Shown piece by piece: positions 1 through 8,458 of a stretch of DNA of 64,000 nucleotides. The notes beneath the pieces were generated by a model. It saw nothing but the letters and a program-made list of their open reading frames with translations. It had not been told where the DNA came from and did not search any database. The stretch lies in assembly GCA_041685145.1 (NCBI GenBank), contig JAWLGJ010000012.1, positions 1 through 64,000 on the forward strand, in the 5' to 3' direction. This DNA is from JAWLGJ01 sp041685145 (GTDB taxonomy: Bacteria > Pseudomonadota > Alphaproteobacteria > Rhodospirillales > Magnetospirillaceae). The position numbers were made by a program, and so were the translations under genes. Within the stretch, counting starts at the first letter, position 1, and each line of letters begins with the position of its first letter.

Positions 1-456
1 GTCGCCGACACCGCCGGCGTCTTCCCCTACTACTGCACCGAATTCTGCTCGGCGCTGCATCTTGAGATGCAGGGCTATCTGCTGGTGCGGCCGGAGGGCG
101 TGCAGGAGGCCGCCGTCGAGATGGAAGAGGGCGCCACCTACACCAAAACCGACTTCGACAAGCAGTGGAAGGCCTGCGAGGACACCCAGGCGGTGATCGA
201 TCAGGTCGTGGCCTACATCACCAGCGTCAACTACCAGGACTTCCCGACGGTGGTGTCGCTGGTCGAGGACGCCACCGACCAGCTCAACTTTGCGGACGAG
301 GCCCGTAAGAAGGCCGCCGACGCCCGCGACGCCAGCGACTGGCAGAAGGCCACCCTGTGGGCCAACCAGTGGTGGCAGTATCAGGTCAAGGCCGCCGATA
401 TCGGCATCCGCGCCAAGACCTACCTGGAAGAGAACGGCGCCAAGAAGGTTCAGTAA
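1..456 (+). CDS. nosZ: Nitrous-oxide reductase NosZ, 3' end (partial)
   Basis: This is the last 151 codons of the periplasmic copper enzyme that reduces N2O to N2; the start lies outside the window. The frame is open from base 1. The cupredoxin CuA signature CTEFCSALHLEM sits at residues 12-23 of the fragment, giving CuA ligands C12, C16, H20 and M23 plus the intervening backbone ligand. The remaining ~120 residues form an Ala/Lys-rich helical C-terminal extension with no heme motif, unlike the Wolinella enzyme, which ends in a cytochrome c domain. The downstream order (cytochromes, NosB-like, nosD, G, H, F, L, Y) resembles clade-II (Sec-dependent) clusters. The clade cannot be confirmed because the signal peptide is not visible. 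Confidence 0.95.
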   Translation, partial: VADTAGVFPYYCTEFCSALHLEMQGYLLVRPEGVQEAAVEMEEGATYTKTDFDKQWKACEDTQAVIDQVVAYITSVNYQDFPTVVSLVEDATDQLNFADEARKKAADARDASDWQKATLWANQWWQYQVKAADIGIRAKTYLEENGAKKVQ

Positions 457-470
457 CGTCGTTCGGCAAA

Positions 471-510
471 GGCAGGAGGAGGGGCGCCCGCGCCCCTCCT
501 CCCTCCTGCC
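471..510 (+). other. Intercistronic hairpin after nosZ
   Basis: A 12-bp perfect stem (475-486 with 491-502, loop CCCG) follows the nosZ stop by 18 bases. An alternative pairing of GGCAGGAGG (471-479) with CCTCCTGCC (502-510) is also possible. No T-run follows, so it looks less like a terminator than an mRNA stability or processing element that could set nosZ transcript level apart from the downstream genes. Confidence 0.55.
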
Positions 511-569
511 GGCCCAATTCGTTTATCAATTTGGATTCACTGCGGTTCGTACGACAGGAGGGGAAGGTT

Positions 570-1217
570 ATGAAGCGACAGGTCTTGCGGTCGGCAAAGC
601 TGCTGCCGGCTCTGGCCGCCGCGGCGATCATGGCGGGGGCCGGCGCGGCGACGGCCCAGGAACTGAACGGCAAGCGGCTTTACATGAAGAAGACCTGCGT
701 TGCCTGCCACGGCATCAACGGGTCCAAGGCCATCCTCGACTACCCCAACCTGGCGGGGCAGGAGAAGGACTACCTGGCCAACCAGATGAAGGACATCAAG
801 TCCGGCGACCGCGTCGGCAGCGAGGACGGCTCCGGCAATCCTCGCACCGAGGGCATGAAGGGCGTCATGCATCTGGTCAGCGACGAGGAGATGGACGCCA
901 TCGCCGCCTGGCTGTCGGAGCTGCCGCCCGCCAAGCCCAAGCAAACCGAATTCGACCCCGAGCGGGTCGCGAAGGGCGAGCAGATCTACAACAAGAACAA
1001 CTGCCGCACCTGCCACGGCCCCGAGGGCAAGCGCCCGCTGAAGGCCCACCCCTATGTGGCACAGCAGAAAAAAGCGTACATCCAGGTTCAGATGAGCGAC
1101 CTGCGCGAGAAGGTGCGCACCAACGGCCGTTCGATGACGATGTGGCCGTTCGTCCGCCGCCTGTCCGAGGAGGACATCGAGCTCGTGGCCGAATACCTGG
1201 CCCAGGTCGAACGCTGA
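570..1217 (+). CDS. Diheme cytochrome c in nos operon
   Basis: Secreted 215-residue diheme c-type cytochrome. A Sec signal peptide (MKRQVLRSAKLLPALAAAAI, cleaved after ATAQ) is followed by two CxxCH heme sites, CVACH at 43-47 and CRTCH at 145-149, in two similar halves as in the c4/c553 families. The ATG at 570 was chosen because AGGAGGGG lies just upstream and the signal peptide begins there. It lies between nosZ and a second diheme cytochrome, so an electron-shuttle role to the NosZ CuA centre is a reasonable inference. In Wolinella the equivalent NosC1/NosC2 cytochromes are encoded further downstream; orthology with them is not shown. Confidence 0.9.
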   Translation: MKRQVLRSAKLLPALAAAAIMAGAGAATAQELNGKRLYMKKTCVACHGINGSKAILDYPNLAGQEKDYLANQMKDIKSGDRVGSEDGSGNPRTEGMKGVMHLVSDEEMDAIAAWLSELPPAKPKQTEFDPERVAKGEQIYNKNNCRTCHGPEGKRPLKAHPYVAQQKKAYIQVQMSDLREKVRTNGRSMTMWPFVRRLSEEDIELVAEYLAQVER

Positions 1218-1257
1218 TTCACGATATTTTCCCCCACGAAGGTAACGGAGAGAGGGT

Positions 1258-2019
1258 ATGAACAAGCGACTCTGGATCGCCGCCGCGTCGGCCATCGCGC
1301 TGGCCGCGGGCACCGCCTACGCCGCGGAAGGCGAAAAAGGCTGGATGCAGGACAGCGAGATGGACGAGGCGCTGGAACTGGAGCCCGATCTGGAAAACGG
1401 CTTCATGGTCTATGAGGTGTGCTCGGCCTGCCACATGCCCAACGGCTGGGGTATGCAGGACGGCACCTTCCCGCAGCTTGCCGGCCAGCACCGCAAGGTC
1501 ACCATCAAGCAGTTGTCGGACATCCGCGCCAAGAACCGCGACAACCCGACGATGTATCCGTTTGCGCTGCCGTCCGAGATCGGCGGCGCCCAGGCCATCG
1601 CCGACGTTGCCGCCTATATCGAGCAGCTTCCCATGAACCCCTATCCCGGCGTCGGCCCCGGCGACCGCCTGGACCTGGGCGAGAAGCTGTACAAGGAAAA
1701 CTGCGTCCGCTGCCACGGCGAGAACGGCGAGGGCGACAACGACAAGTACTATCCCAAGATCCAGGGGCAGCACTACGAGTACCTCGTGCGCCAGTTCGCC
1801 TGGATCAAGGAAGGCAAGCGACGCAATGCCAACCCCGACATGGTCGAGCAGATTCAGAACATTCCCGAAGAGGATATGAACACCATCCTCGACTACACCT
1901 CGCGTATTCAGCCGCCGGTGGAGGACATCGCCGAGGAGTGCCGGGACGTCCTGGACCTGCCGCACCCGCGCGAGGAGCCGGTGGAGCCGTGCTGGGATAA
2001 TCCCGACTTCGAATGGTAG
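1258..2019 (+). CDS. Diheme cytochrome c, second copy in nos operon
   Basis: A 253-residue periplasmic diheme cytochrome with a clear signal peptide (hydrophobic to residue ~22, AYA-AE cleavage). Heme motifs are CSACH (55-59) and CVRCH (149-153). Each is followed by an LAGQH/IQGQH-type segment that also occurs in the preceding cytochrome, so the two are distant paralogues. The C-terminus is rich in Pro and acidic residues and contains two extra Cys. A GGAGAGAGGG ribosome site precedes the ATG. The 40-base gap to the previous gene indicates co-transcription. Its likely role is electron delivery within the N2O reductase chain; the exact donor and acceptor are unknown. Confidence 0.9.
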   Translation: MNKRLWIAAASAIALAAGTAYAAEGEKGWMQDSEMDEALELEPDLENGFMVYEVCSACHMPNGWGMQDGTFPQLAGQHRKVTIKQLSDIRAKNRDNPTMYPFALPSEIGGAQAIADVAAYIEQLPMNPYPGVGPGDRLDLGEKLYKENCVRCHGENGEGDNDKYYPKIQGQHYEYLVRQFAWIKEGKRRNANPDMVEQIQNIPEEDMNTILDYTSRIQPPVEDIAEECRDVLDLPHPREEPVEPCWDNPDFEW

Positions 2020-2084
2020 CGCCATGAGGGGCGGCGGCACCGACCGCCGCCCCTTTGCTCCATTTCCAGACGCAGGGTAGATCG

Positions 2085-3119
2085 ATGAGTGCCGACAAGC
2101 AGCGGACGCGCGGCGTGGCCTTCCGCGTCCTGATGGTGATTGCGATTCTGTTCATCGGGGCGGCCTATGCCTCGCCGATCTGGTGGGTGTCGCTGACGGC
2201 GCCGCAGTATCCGCCGGCGATGTTTCCCGACGGCATTCGCATTCATTTCCATTTCGACGGGGTTTTCGACGGCTGCGGCGCGATCGACAGCGCCGAGACC
2301 ACTTCGCAGGGCGACGAGCTTGACTGCAAGCATGAGATGGACGCCATCAATCACTATGTCGGCATGTACCCCATCGCCGCCGGTGCGCCGGTCGAGCGCG
2401 TGATGTCGCCGTTCCTGGTCTCGCTGCTGGCGGTGACGATGGTCGCCTTCATGATGCCGGGCCGCAAGGGGCAGTTGGGGGTGCTGGTGGTCGGCGGCGG
2501 CGCCATCGTCGCGTGGATGAGCGCGGCGATGTTCATGCCGGGGGGCGTGCATCTGCTCAGCCCGAACTACGCCGCCGACATGGAAAAGACCATGAGCCTC
2601 TGGCCCGAGGACTACGCCGACTGGTCGGCGCTCCAGGCGCTCCAGGAAAGCTACCGCGAGGCGCTGGGCCGCTATTTCCGCCAAGTCGAGCGCATCACGC
2701 CGATGGTCGCCGCGATGACCACCGCCACCCAGGTTGTTTACGGGTTGGTCATCGGCGCCGTGGTTTTTCTTGTCGGCGGAATGCTGCTGGCGCCGCGGGT
2801 GTTCTATTGGGTTCTGGGGCTGGCCCCGGCGGTGCTGCCGGTGGCCTTCATCGTGGATTATTCCGCCTGGCTCTACTGGTTCGGCCACAACCTGAACGAG
2901 ATGGGCGCCTTCACCCTCAAGCCGTTCATGCCGACGGTGTTCGGGCAGGGCAAGGTGGCGCAATTCACCACCTATTCCTACCCCCATTACGGCTTCGGGC
3001 TGCTGTTGGCGGTGGCGGTGCTGTCGCTGCTGGCGGTACTGATCCGGCGCAAGCAGCACAAGGCGGAGGCGGCGGCGCAGGGCGCGTCGGCCCCGGCCGT
3101 GGAGGCGGCGGGCGCCTGA
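2085..3119 (+). CDS. nosB: NosB-like polytopic membrane protein
   Basis: A 344-residue inner-membrane protein with an N-terminal membrane anchor (residues ~10-30), a periplasmic stretch, and several further hydrophobic helices (around 105-125, 130-150, 215-245, 250-275 and 300-325), ending in an Ala-rich tail. There are no heme or iron-sulfur motifs. Position between the cytochromes and nosD matches NosB of epsilonproteobacterial and other clade-II nos clusters, a membrane protein needed for N2O respiration whose biochemical role is unclear. The gene symbol rests mainly on synteny and topology. The start at 2085 was preferred over an upstream ATG at 2055, which would add a poor N-terminus. 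Confidence 0.6.
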   Translation: MSADKQRTRGVAFRVLMVIAILFIGAAYASPIWWVSLTAPQYPPAMFPDGIRIHFHFDGVFDGCGAIDSAETTSQGDELDCKHEMDAINHYVGMYPIAAGAPVERVMSPFLVSLLAVTMVAFMMPGRKGQLGVLVVGGGAIVAWMSAAMFMPGGVHLLSPNYAADMEKTMSLWPEDYADWSALQALQESYREALGRYFRQVERITPMVAAMTTATQVVYGLVIGAVVFLVGGMLLAPRVFYWVLGLAPAVLPVAFIVDYSAWLYWFGHNLNEMGAFTLKPFMPTVFGQGKVAQFTTYSYPHYGFGLLLAVAVLSLLAVLIRRKQHKAEAAAQGASAPAVEAAGA

Positions 3120-3186
3120 GCGCGCCCCCGCCACGAAGCGAAGCTTGACCGCCGCCAAGGCGCCACCGCGCCGGTGCGGCTATGGA

Positions 3187-4485
3187 ATGGCGATGATGGC
3201 TGCGACATCGACCAGGCCGCCGTTGCGCGTGCTGCTGCTGCCCTTGCTGCTGGTCCTTCTGGCGACCGGACGGCCGCCGGCGGCCGCCGCCGACAAGGCG
3301 CCGCCGCCCCCGTTCCAGGCGCTGGTGGACGCGGCGCCGGCGGGGGAAACGCTGCGCCCCGATGCCGGCGTCTATGCCGGCCCGGTGGTGATCGACAAGG
3401 CACTGACAATCGACGGCGGCGGCGGCGTGGTCATCGACGGCGGCGGCAGCGGCACGGTTATCGAGACCACCGCCGCCAACGTGCAGATACGGAACGTGAC
3501 CATCCGCGCCTCGGGCGATCGCCATGTGCGGCTGGATTCCTGCATCAAGGTGCGCGGCGACTTCACCATCATCAAGGACAACGTCCTCGACGACTGCCTG
3601 TTCGGCATCGACGTGCAGCAGGCCAGCAACGTCATCCTGCGGCGCAACCGCATCGGCGCCAAGGACATGAGCATCGGCCAGCGCGGCGACGCCATCCGGC
3701 TGTGGTACGCCCATGACAGCGTCGTCGAGGACAGCGAGATCGTCGACGGCCGCGACGTGGTGATCTGGTACTCCGAGAACTCGACCGTGCGCCGCAACTA
3801 CATCGCCGGCGGCCGCTATGGCATCCACTTCATGTATTCCCACGGCGCCCAGGTCGAGGCCAACCGGCTGTATCGCAACACCGTCGGCATCTTCTCGATG
3901 TATTCCAACGCCATCGAGATACGCGGCAACACCGTGGTCGAAAGCAGCGGCCCGTCGGGCATCGGCATCGGCATCAAGGAGACGTCGGGCGCCACGGTGG
4001 CGGACAACCGCCTGCTGGGCAACGCCACCGGCCTTTACACCGACAAGTCGCCCGACACGCCGGAGCCCAACACCGTCACCGGCAACCACATCGCCTTCAA
4101 CGGCACCGCGGTTCTGTTCCACTCCGACTGGGACAAGACCCGCTTCGAGGGCAACGACTTCGTCGGCAATCACAGCCAGGTGGTGGTGCGCGGCGGCGGC
4201 AGTGCCGAGCGCAATGTCTGGCGCGGCAACCACTGGGACGTCTATCGCGGCTTCGACGGCGACGGGGATGGCGTCGGCGACACGCCCTTCGAGTTGCACG
4301 CCTATGCCGACCGCCTGTGGATGGACCTGCCGGCGGCGGCCTTCTTCCGTGGCTCCCCGGTGCTTGAGGTTCTGGATTTCCTCGAACGCCTGGCGCCGTT
4401 TTCGCAGCCCAAGATGATTTTGCGCGATGAGCGTCCGCGCCTGCGCCGCACCGCCGAGGCGGCGGCGCGGACCACCGTGCGTTGA
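3187..4485 (+). CDS. nosD: NosD, periplasmic copper-maturation beta-helix protein
   Basis: NosD works with the NosF/NosY ABC transporter in building the CuZ cluster of NosZ. This ~432-residue protein has a hydrophobic signal sequence (LLLPLLLVLL near residues 15-25) and then a long right-handed parallel beta-helix. The helix shows as NosD/CASH repeats such as IRNVTIRASG, DSVVEDSEI, NSTVRRNYI, VEANRLYRN and IEIRGNTVV. The start is uncertain: ATG 3187 is followed by ATGs at 3193 and 3196, and a TTG lies at 3145; no strong ribosome site separates them. It is flanked by the NosB-like gene and nosG in the usual order. Confidence 0.92.
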   Translation: MAMMAATSTRPPLRVLLLPLLLVLLATGRPPAAAADKAPPPPFQALVDAAPAGETLRPDAGVYAGPVVIDKALTIDGGGGVVIDGGGSGTVIETTAANVQIRNVTIRASGDRHVRLDSCIKVRGDFTIIKDNVLDDCLFGIDVQQASNVILRRNRIGAKDMSIGQRGDAIRLWYAHDSVVEDSEIVDGRDVVIWYSENSTVRRNYIAGGRYGIHFMYSHGAQVEANRLYRNTVGIFSMYSNAIEIRGNTVVESSGPSGIGIGIKETSGATVADNRLLGNATGLYTDKSPDTPEPNTVTGNHIAFNGTAVLFHSDWDKTRFEGNDFVGNHSQVVVRGGGSAERNVWRGNHWDVYRGFDGDGDGVGDTPFELHAYADRLWMDLPAAAFFRGSPVLEVLDFLERLAPFSQPKMILRDERPRLRRTAEAAARTTVR

Positions 4486-4494
4486 GGAACCGCA

Positions 4495-5259
4495 ATGGCT
4501 TGGTTGAAGAGGATTTTCGGCGGGCGAGCGCCCAGGCTTGAGGAGCGGCGGCGGGTGTTGCGCTCGCTGCTGCTGGGGGCGGGGGTGGTGTTCGCGTCCC
4601 TGCTGGGCTTCATTCCCGTGCTGCGCGCGCACAAGCCGCGCCTGCGGCCGCCGGGCGCCATCGCCGAGCGCGACTTCCTGGCCGCCTGCATCAAGTGCGG
4701 GCAGTGCGTGCAGGTCTGCCCGGTGTTCGCCATCGAACTGGCCGACATCGACGAGGGCCACGGCATCGGCGTGCCCTATATCGACGCCCGCGCCCAGGCC
4801 TGCGACTTCTCCTGCGACGCCGTCCAGTGCGTTCTGGCCTGCCCGACCGAGGCGTTGAGCCATGCCATCGCCAAGCCGGAGCAGACCGAGATGGGCTATG
4901 CCAAGCTGGTCGAGCCCGACATCTGCCTAGCGCGCCTGGGCTTGGGCTTCAAGGGCATCGCCCGCGAGACCGGCTTCCATCGCTACAAGGACGTCGACCG
5001 CTGGAATCCCATCCCCATCGCCGAATACGAATACGACCTGGACCTGTGTGACCTGTGCGTGCGCGAGTGCCCCATCGAGAACGCCATCAGCCTTGAGCCG
5101 ATGAGCGACGACCCCGACGACAAGCGCCGCACCCCCGTCATCCACGAGCCCTGCGTCGGCTGCGGCATGTGCGAGATGATTTGCCCCACCGAGCCGGCGG
5201 CCATCGTCATCGAGGCCCGCGCCACATGGGAAGAGATCAAGGCGGAGGCGCGGCTATGA
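4495..5259 (+). CDS. nosG: NosG, NapG-like periplasmic ferredoxin
   Basis: A 254-residue iron-sulfur protein of the NapG/NosG family. It has an N-terminal hydrophobic segment (24-42) preceded by an arginine run (RRR at 18-20), as in exported MauM/NapG proteins. There are four cysteine clusters: C65/C68/C71/C75, C103/C107/C112/C116, a CDLCVRECP cluster and a final CVGCGMCEMICP. Together these are sufficient for four [4Fe-4S] centres. With NosH it is thought to form a menaquinol dehydrogenase feeding electrons to periplasmic cytochromes and NosZ. Its stop overlaps the nosH start (ATGA), indicating translational coupling. Confidence 0.92.
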   Translation: MAWLKRIFGGRAPRLEERRRVLRSLLLGAGVVFASLLGFIPVLRAHKPRLRPPGAIAERDFLAACIKCGQCVQVCPVFAIELADIDEGHGIGVPYIDARAQACDFSCDAVQCVLACPTEALSHAIAKPEQTEMGYAKLVEPDICLARLGLGFKGIARETGFHRYKDVDRWNPIPIAEYEYDLDLCDLCVRECPIENAISLEPMSDDPDDKRRTPVIHEPCVGCGMCEMICPTEPAAIVIEARATWEEIKAEARL

Positions 5260-6251
5260 GCTGGCTGGGCAATCTGCGCGAGTCCTTCGCCCTGATGCTG
5301 GGCCGCGAGCCGCACCTGCCCGACCGGGGCGAGATGTCGGACGAGGCCCTGAAGCTTTATGCCTTCAAGCGCAGTTCCGAACAGGTGGCCAAGCGCCGCG
5401 AGGCCATCCGCCAGGAAAAGGAGGACCGCGCCGGCAAGCGCATCCACGGCCGCTGGCGGAACTGGCGGTGGGCCTCCATCGTCCTCATCAACCTGTTGTT
5501 CGTGATTTCCTTTCGCCTCGACGAGCAGTTGGTCGAGGGCGCCCTGACCGCCTCGCGATTCGTCGGCTTCCACATGGCCGACCTCAACGCCGCCCTGCAG
5601 GTGATGTTGGCGCACAAGGAAGTGATGGTGAACCTGGTCATCGGCACCGTCACGGTCGGCATTCTGTGGTGGCTGGTGGGCGGGCGCGCCTTCTGCTCCT
5701 GGTGCTGCCCCTATCACCTCGTCGCCGAATGGGCCGAGATGCTGCACCTGAAGCTCGCGGCGCGCGGCTGGGCCAAGGACCGCGCCCTCGACCGCCGCGT
5801 GCGCACCCTGCTCTACGCGCTGTTCGTGCTGCTGGCCCTCGGCACCGGCTACACCGTCTTCGAGACCATCTCGCCCGTCGGCATCCTCAGCCGGGCGCTC
5901 ATCTATGGCGGCAGCATCGCGCTGGCGTGGGTGGTGTTGCTGCTGGTGATCGAGGTGTTCTATTCGCGGCGCTTCTGGTGCCGCTATATGTGCCCGATCG
6001 GGCTGACCTACGGCGTCATCGGCGCCTTTTCGCCGGTCAAGATCGCCTATGACGCCGAGAAGTGCCTGCACGAGGGCGAATGCCGCAAGGTCTGCCTGGT
6101 GCCGCATGTTCTCAACGTCACCAAGATGGGCCACGCCCGCGAGGTCAAGATGGACATCGGCGCCGACTGCACCCGCTGCGCCATGTGCATCGAGGCTTGC
6201 CCCACCGGGGCGCTGACGTTCAAGGTGTCGGCGATGGGGGATCTGTTGTGA
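5256..6251 (+). CDS. nosH: NosH, NapH-like membrane quinol dehydrogenase subunit
   Basis: A 331-residue polytopic membrane ferredoxin. It carries two CxxxCP motifs at membrane helix ends (CSWCCP and CRYMCP, as in NapH and NosR) and a C-terminal pair of [4Fe-4S] sites (CLHEGECRKVC and CTRCAMCIEACP). About four transmembrane helices lie between residues ~65 and 250. It is proposed to oxidise menaquinol and pass electrons to NosG. The start at 5256 overlaps the nosG stop by four bases. The presence of NosG/NosH points to a menaquinol-linked N2O pathway, which fits the men genes downstream. Confidence 0.92.
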   Translation: MSWLGNLRESFALMLGREPHLPDRGEMSDEALKLYAFKRSSEQVAKRREAIRQEKEDRAGKRIHGRWRNWRWASIVLINLLFVISFRLDEQLVEGALTASRFVGFHMADLNAALQVMLAHKEVMVNLVIGTVTVGILWWLVGGRAFCSWCCPYHLVAEWAEMLHLKLAARGWAKDRALDRRVRTLLYALFVLLALGTGYTVFETISPVGILSRALIYGGSIALAWVVLLLVIEVFYSRRFWCRYMCPIGLTYGVIGAFSPVKIAYDAEKCLHEGECRKVCLVPHVLNVTKMGHAREVKMDIGADCTRCAMCIEACPTGALTFKVSAMGDLL

Positions 6252-6261
6252 CGGGGGGCGC

Positions 6262-7152
6262 ATGATCGAGCTGGAGGGACTGGGCAAGAGTTTTCGCCGC
6301 GCCCGCGTCCTCGACGCGCTCAGCCTGACCATCGGCCACGGCGAGCGCGTGGCGCTGGTGGGCTCCAACGGCGCCGGCAAGACCACCCTGATCCGCTGCC
6401 TGCTGGGGGAATACCGCTTCGAGGGCCGCATCGCCATCGACGGCCGCTGCCCCCGAAGCGAGCGCACCGCCGTCCTGGCCGCCACCGGCTTCGTGCCCCA
6501 GCTTCCGCCGCCGCTGAAGATGCCGGTGGGCGAGTTGATCCGCTTCTCGGCCGGGGTGGGCCGCGCCGATCCCGCGCGCATCGAGGCGCTGGCCGAGCGC
6601 ATGGGCCTGGACCTGGCGGCGGTGCGCCGGCGCCCGTTCGTCAAGCTGTCCGGCGGCCAGAAGCAGAAGCTGCTTATTGCCGTCGCCCTGGGCCGCAAGA
6701 CCGACCTGCTGATCATGGACGAGCCGGCGGCCAATCTCGACCCGCCGGCGCGGCGGGTGCTGTTCGAGCTCCTCGACGAGTGGGAGGGCGGCACCATGAT
6801 CGTCTCCAGCCACCGCCTCGACGAGGTGGCGGCCTTGGTGACCCGCGTCGTGGAACTCGACGGCGGCCGGGTGGTGCTGGACGACCGGGTGGAGGACGCC
6901 GTCGACCTGTCCAGCGTGCTGCGCTGTCGCGTCGACCTGACGCGCCCCGACGCCGCCTTCGGCCGCGCCATCGCCGCCTGGTCGTTCCGGGACGCCGACG
7001 GCGACGGCCTCGCCTGGGAGGGCGAGGTGTCGGGGCCGGACCGGCTGCGCTTCCTGGGGCTGCTGGCGCGCTATGCCGGCGTCATCCGCGCGCTGCAACT
7101 GCGGGAAAACGCGGCCGGGGGCGGGGAGGTGGCGCGTGCGCAGCAGGCGTGA
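6262..7152 (+). CDS. nosF: NosF, ABC transporter ATPase for NosZ maturation
   Basis: ATP-binding subunit of the NosDFY transporter. It shows Walker A GSNGAGKTT near residue 34, signature LSGGQKQ near 133, Walker B LLIMDEP near 150 and the switch histidine in SSHRLDE. At 296 residues it has the usual NosF length, including a C-terminal regulatory tail. A GGGGGG ribosome site precedes the ATG. Its 3' end overlaps nosL by 17 bases. It energises the inner-membrane pump, with NosY as permease, that handles sulfur and copper needed for CuZ assembly. Confidence 0.93.
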   Translation: MIELEGLGKSFRRARVLDALSLTIGHGERVALVGSNGAGKTTLIRCLLGEYRFEGRIAIDGRCPRSERTAVLAATGFVPQLPPPLKMPVGELIRFSAGVGRADPARIEALAERMGLDLAAVRRRPFVKLSGGQKQKLLIAVALGRKTDLLIMDEPAANLDPPARRVLFELLDEWEGGTMIVSSHRLDEVAALVTRVVELDGGRVVLDDRVEDAVDLSSVLRCRVDLTRPDAAFGRAIAAWSFRDADGDGLAWEGEVSGPDRLRFLGLLARYAGVIRALQLRENAAGGGEVARAQQA

Positions 7153-7618
7153 GGTGCTGCTGATGGGGGTCTCGGCGCTGGCGCTGCCGCTGCTCGCCGC
7201 CGGGTGCAACGACCCGGGCACTGGGCCGGTCGAAATTCGCTATGACCGCGAGGCCTGCGCGCTGTGCCAGATGATCATCTCCGACCGCCGCTTCGCCGCC
7301 CAGGTGCGGGGCGGTCCCGAGGGCGCCGTCTATAAGTTCGACGACCTCGGCTGCGGCATAAATTGGCTGGCGATGCAGGAGTGGGTGCGGCCGGGAGAGG
7401 CGGAAATCTGGGTCATGGACGCCGAGGACGGCGAGACGTGGCTGAACGCCCGCCGCGCCCGCTATCGCGGCGGCGTCTTCAGCCCGATGGACTACGGTTT
7501 CGCCGCCCTGTCCGGCAGCCCGCCCGACACCCTGGACTTCGCGGCGATGACGGCGGCGGTGCTGGAGCGCGGCTCGGCCTATTGCGAGCCCGGCCGCCCG
7601 CGCACCGCCGATATCTGA
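7136..7618 (+). CDS. nosL: NosL, outer-membrane/periplasmic copper-chaperone lipoprotein
   Basis: NosL delivers Cu(I) to NosD/NosZ. The GTG start at 7136 is supported by GGGGAGG upstream and gives a 160-residue precursor with a basic N-terminus (RSRREVL) and lipobox LLAAGC (Cys24), so a lipoprotein. The copper motif CALCQMII (C41, C44, M46) matches the family CxxCxM signature. The start lies inside the 3' end of nosF, and nosY follows after 11 bases. The order nosF-nosL-nosY differs from the common nosF-nosY-nosL. Confidence 0.9.
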   Translation: MRSRREVLLMGVSALALPLLAAGCNDPGTGPVEIRYDREACALCQMIISDRRFAAQVRGGPEGAVYKFDDLGCGINWLAMQEWVRPGEAEIWVMDAEDGETWLNARRARYRGGVFSPMDYGFAALSGSPPDTLDFAAMTAAVLERGSAYCEPGRPRTADI

Positions 7619-7629
7619 GGACGAGCCCC

Positions 7630-8457
7630 ATGCGCAACCTGCTGCTTGCCGCCCGCCTGGACATCGCCGAATCGCTGCGCGCGCGCTGGTTCCTGGCCTA
7701 TGCGCTGGTGTTCGGGGGCGTGATCGTCGGGCTGCTGGTTTTCGGATTGACCGAATCGCGGGTGATGGGGCTGACGGGGCTGTCGCGGCTGCTGGTCACC
7801 TATATCCAGATCGCGATGGCGGTGCTGCCGGTGTTCGTGCTCATCAGCACCGTGCGCTCCATCGCCGGCGACCGCGAGGCGGGGGTGTTCGAATACATGC
7901 TGTCGCTGCCGGTGCCGCTGGCGGCGTGGTACTGGGGCAAGTTCCTGGGGCGCTTCGTGACGGTGTTCGCGCCGGTGGCGCTGGCGCTGTTGGGGGCGGT
8001 GGCCTGGGGTCAGGCGGCGGGGCTGGAGGTGCCGTGGCGGCATCTGCTCTATGATCTGGCGCTGCTGGTGGCGCTGGCGGGATGCTTCCTGGGCATCGGT
8101 TTCCTGGTGTCCAGTCTGGCGCGTTCGCCGGACGTGGCGCAAAGCGCCGCCTTTTTGTTGTGGCTGGCGCTGGTGCTGCTGCTGGACATCGTCCTTCTGG
8201 GCCTAATGGTGCAGAAGGCGCTGCCGGCGGAGATGGTGGTGGGCATCGCGCTCGCCAACCCGTTGCAGGTGTTCCGCACCGCCTCGATGCTGCTGTTCGA
8301 TCCGCAACTGGTGCTGTTGGGCCCGGCGGCGTGGGTGATCCTCGACACCTTCGGCGAGAGCGCCTACATCGCCTGGGCGCTGATTTATCCGGCGCTTTTG
8401 GGGGCGGCGGCGGCCGGCATCGGCTATGCCGTGTTCCGGCGCAGCGACTACCCCTGA
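7630..8457 (+). CDS. nosY: NosY, ABC-2 permease for NosZ maturation
   Basis: A 275-residue ABC-2-type permease with six hydrophobic helices (roughly 20-45, 55-80, 100-140, 145-170, 175-205 and 240-268). It carries the characteristic NosY segment SIAGDREAGVFEYMLSLPV after helix 2. It pairs with NosF and NosD. The spacing of 11 bases from nosL, and one base between its TGA and the next gene's ATG, shows that the nos operon continues without a break into the START-domain and menaquinone genes. Confidence 0.92.
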   Translation: MRNLLLAARLDIAESLRARWFLAYALVFGGVIVGLLVFGLTESRVMGLTGLSRLLVTYIQIAMAVLPVFVLISTVRSIAGDREAGVFEYMLSLPVPLAAWYWGKFLGRFVTVFAPVALALLGAVAWGQAAGLEVPWRHLLYDLALLVALAGCFLGIGFLVSSLARSPDVAQSAAFLLWLALVLLLDIVLLGLMVQKALPAEMVVGIALANPLQVFRTASMLLFDPQLVLLGPAAWVILDTFGESAYIAWALIYPALLGAAAAGIGYAVFRRSDYP

Positions 8458-8458
8458 G

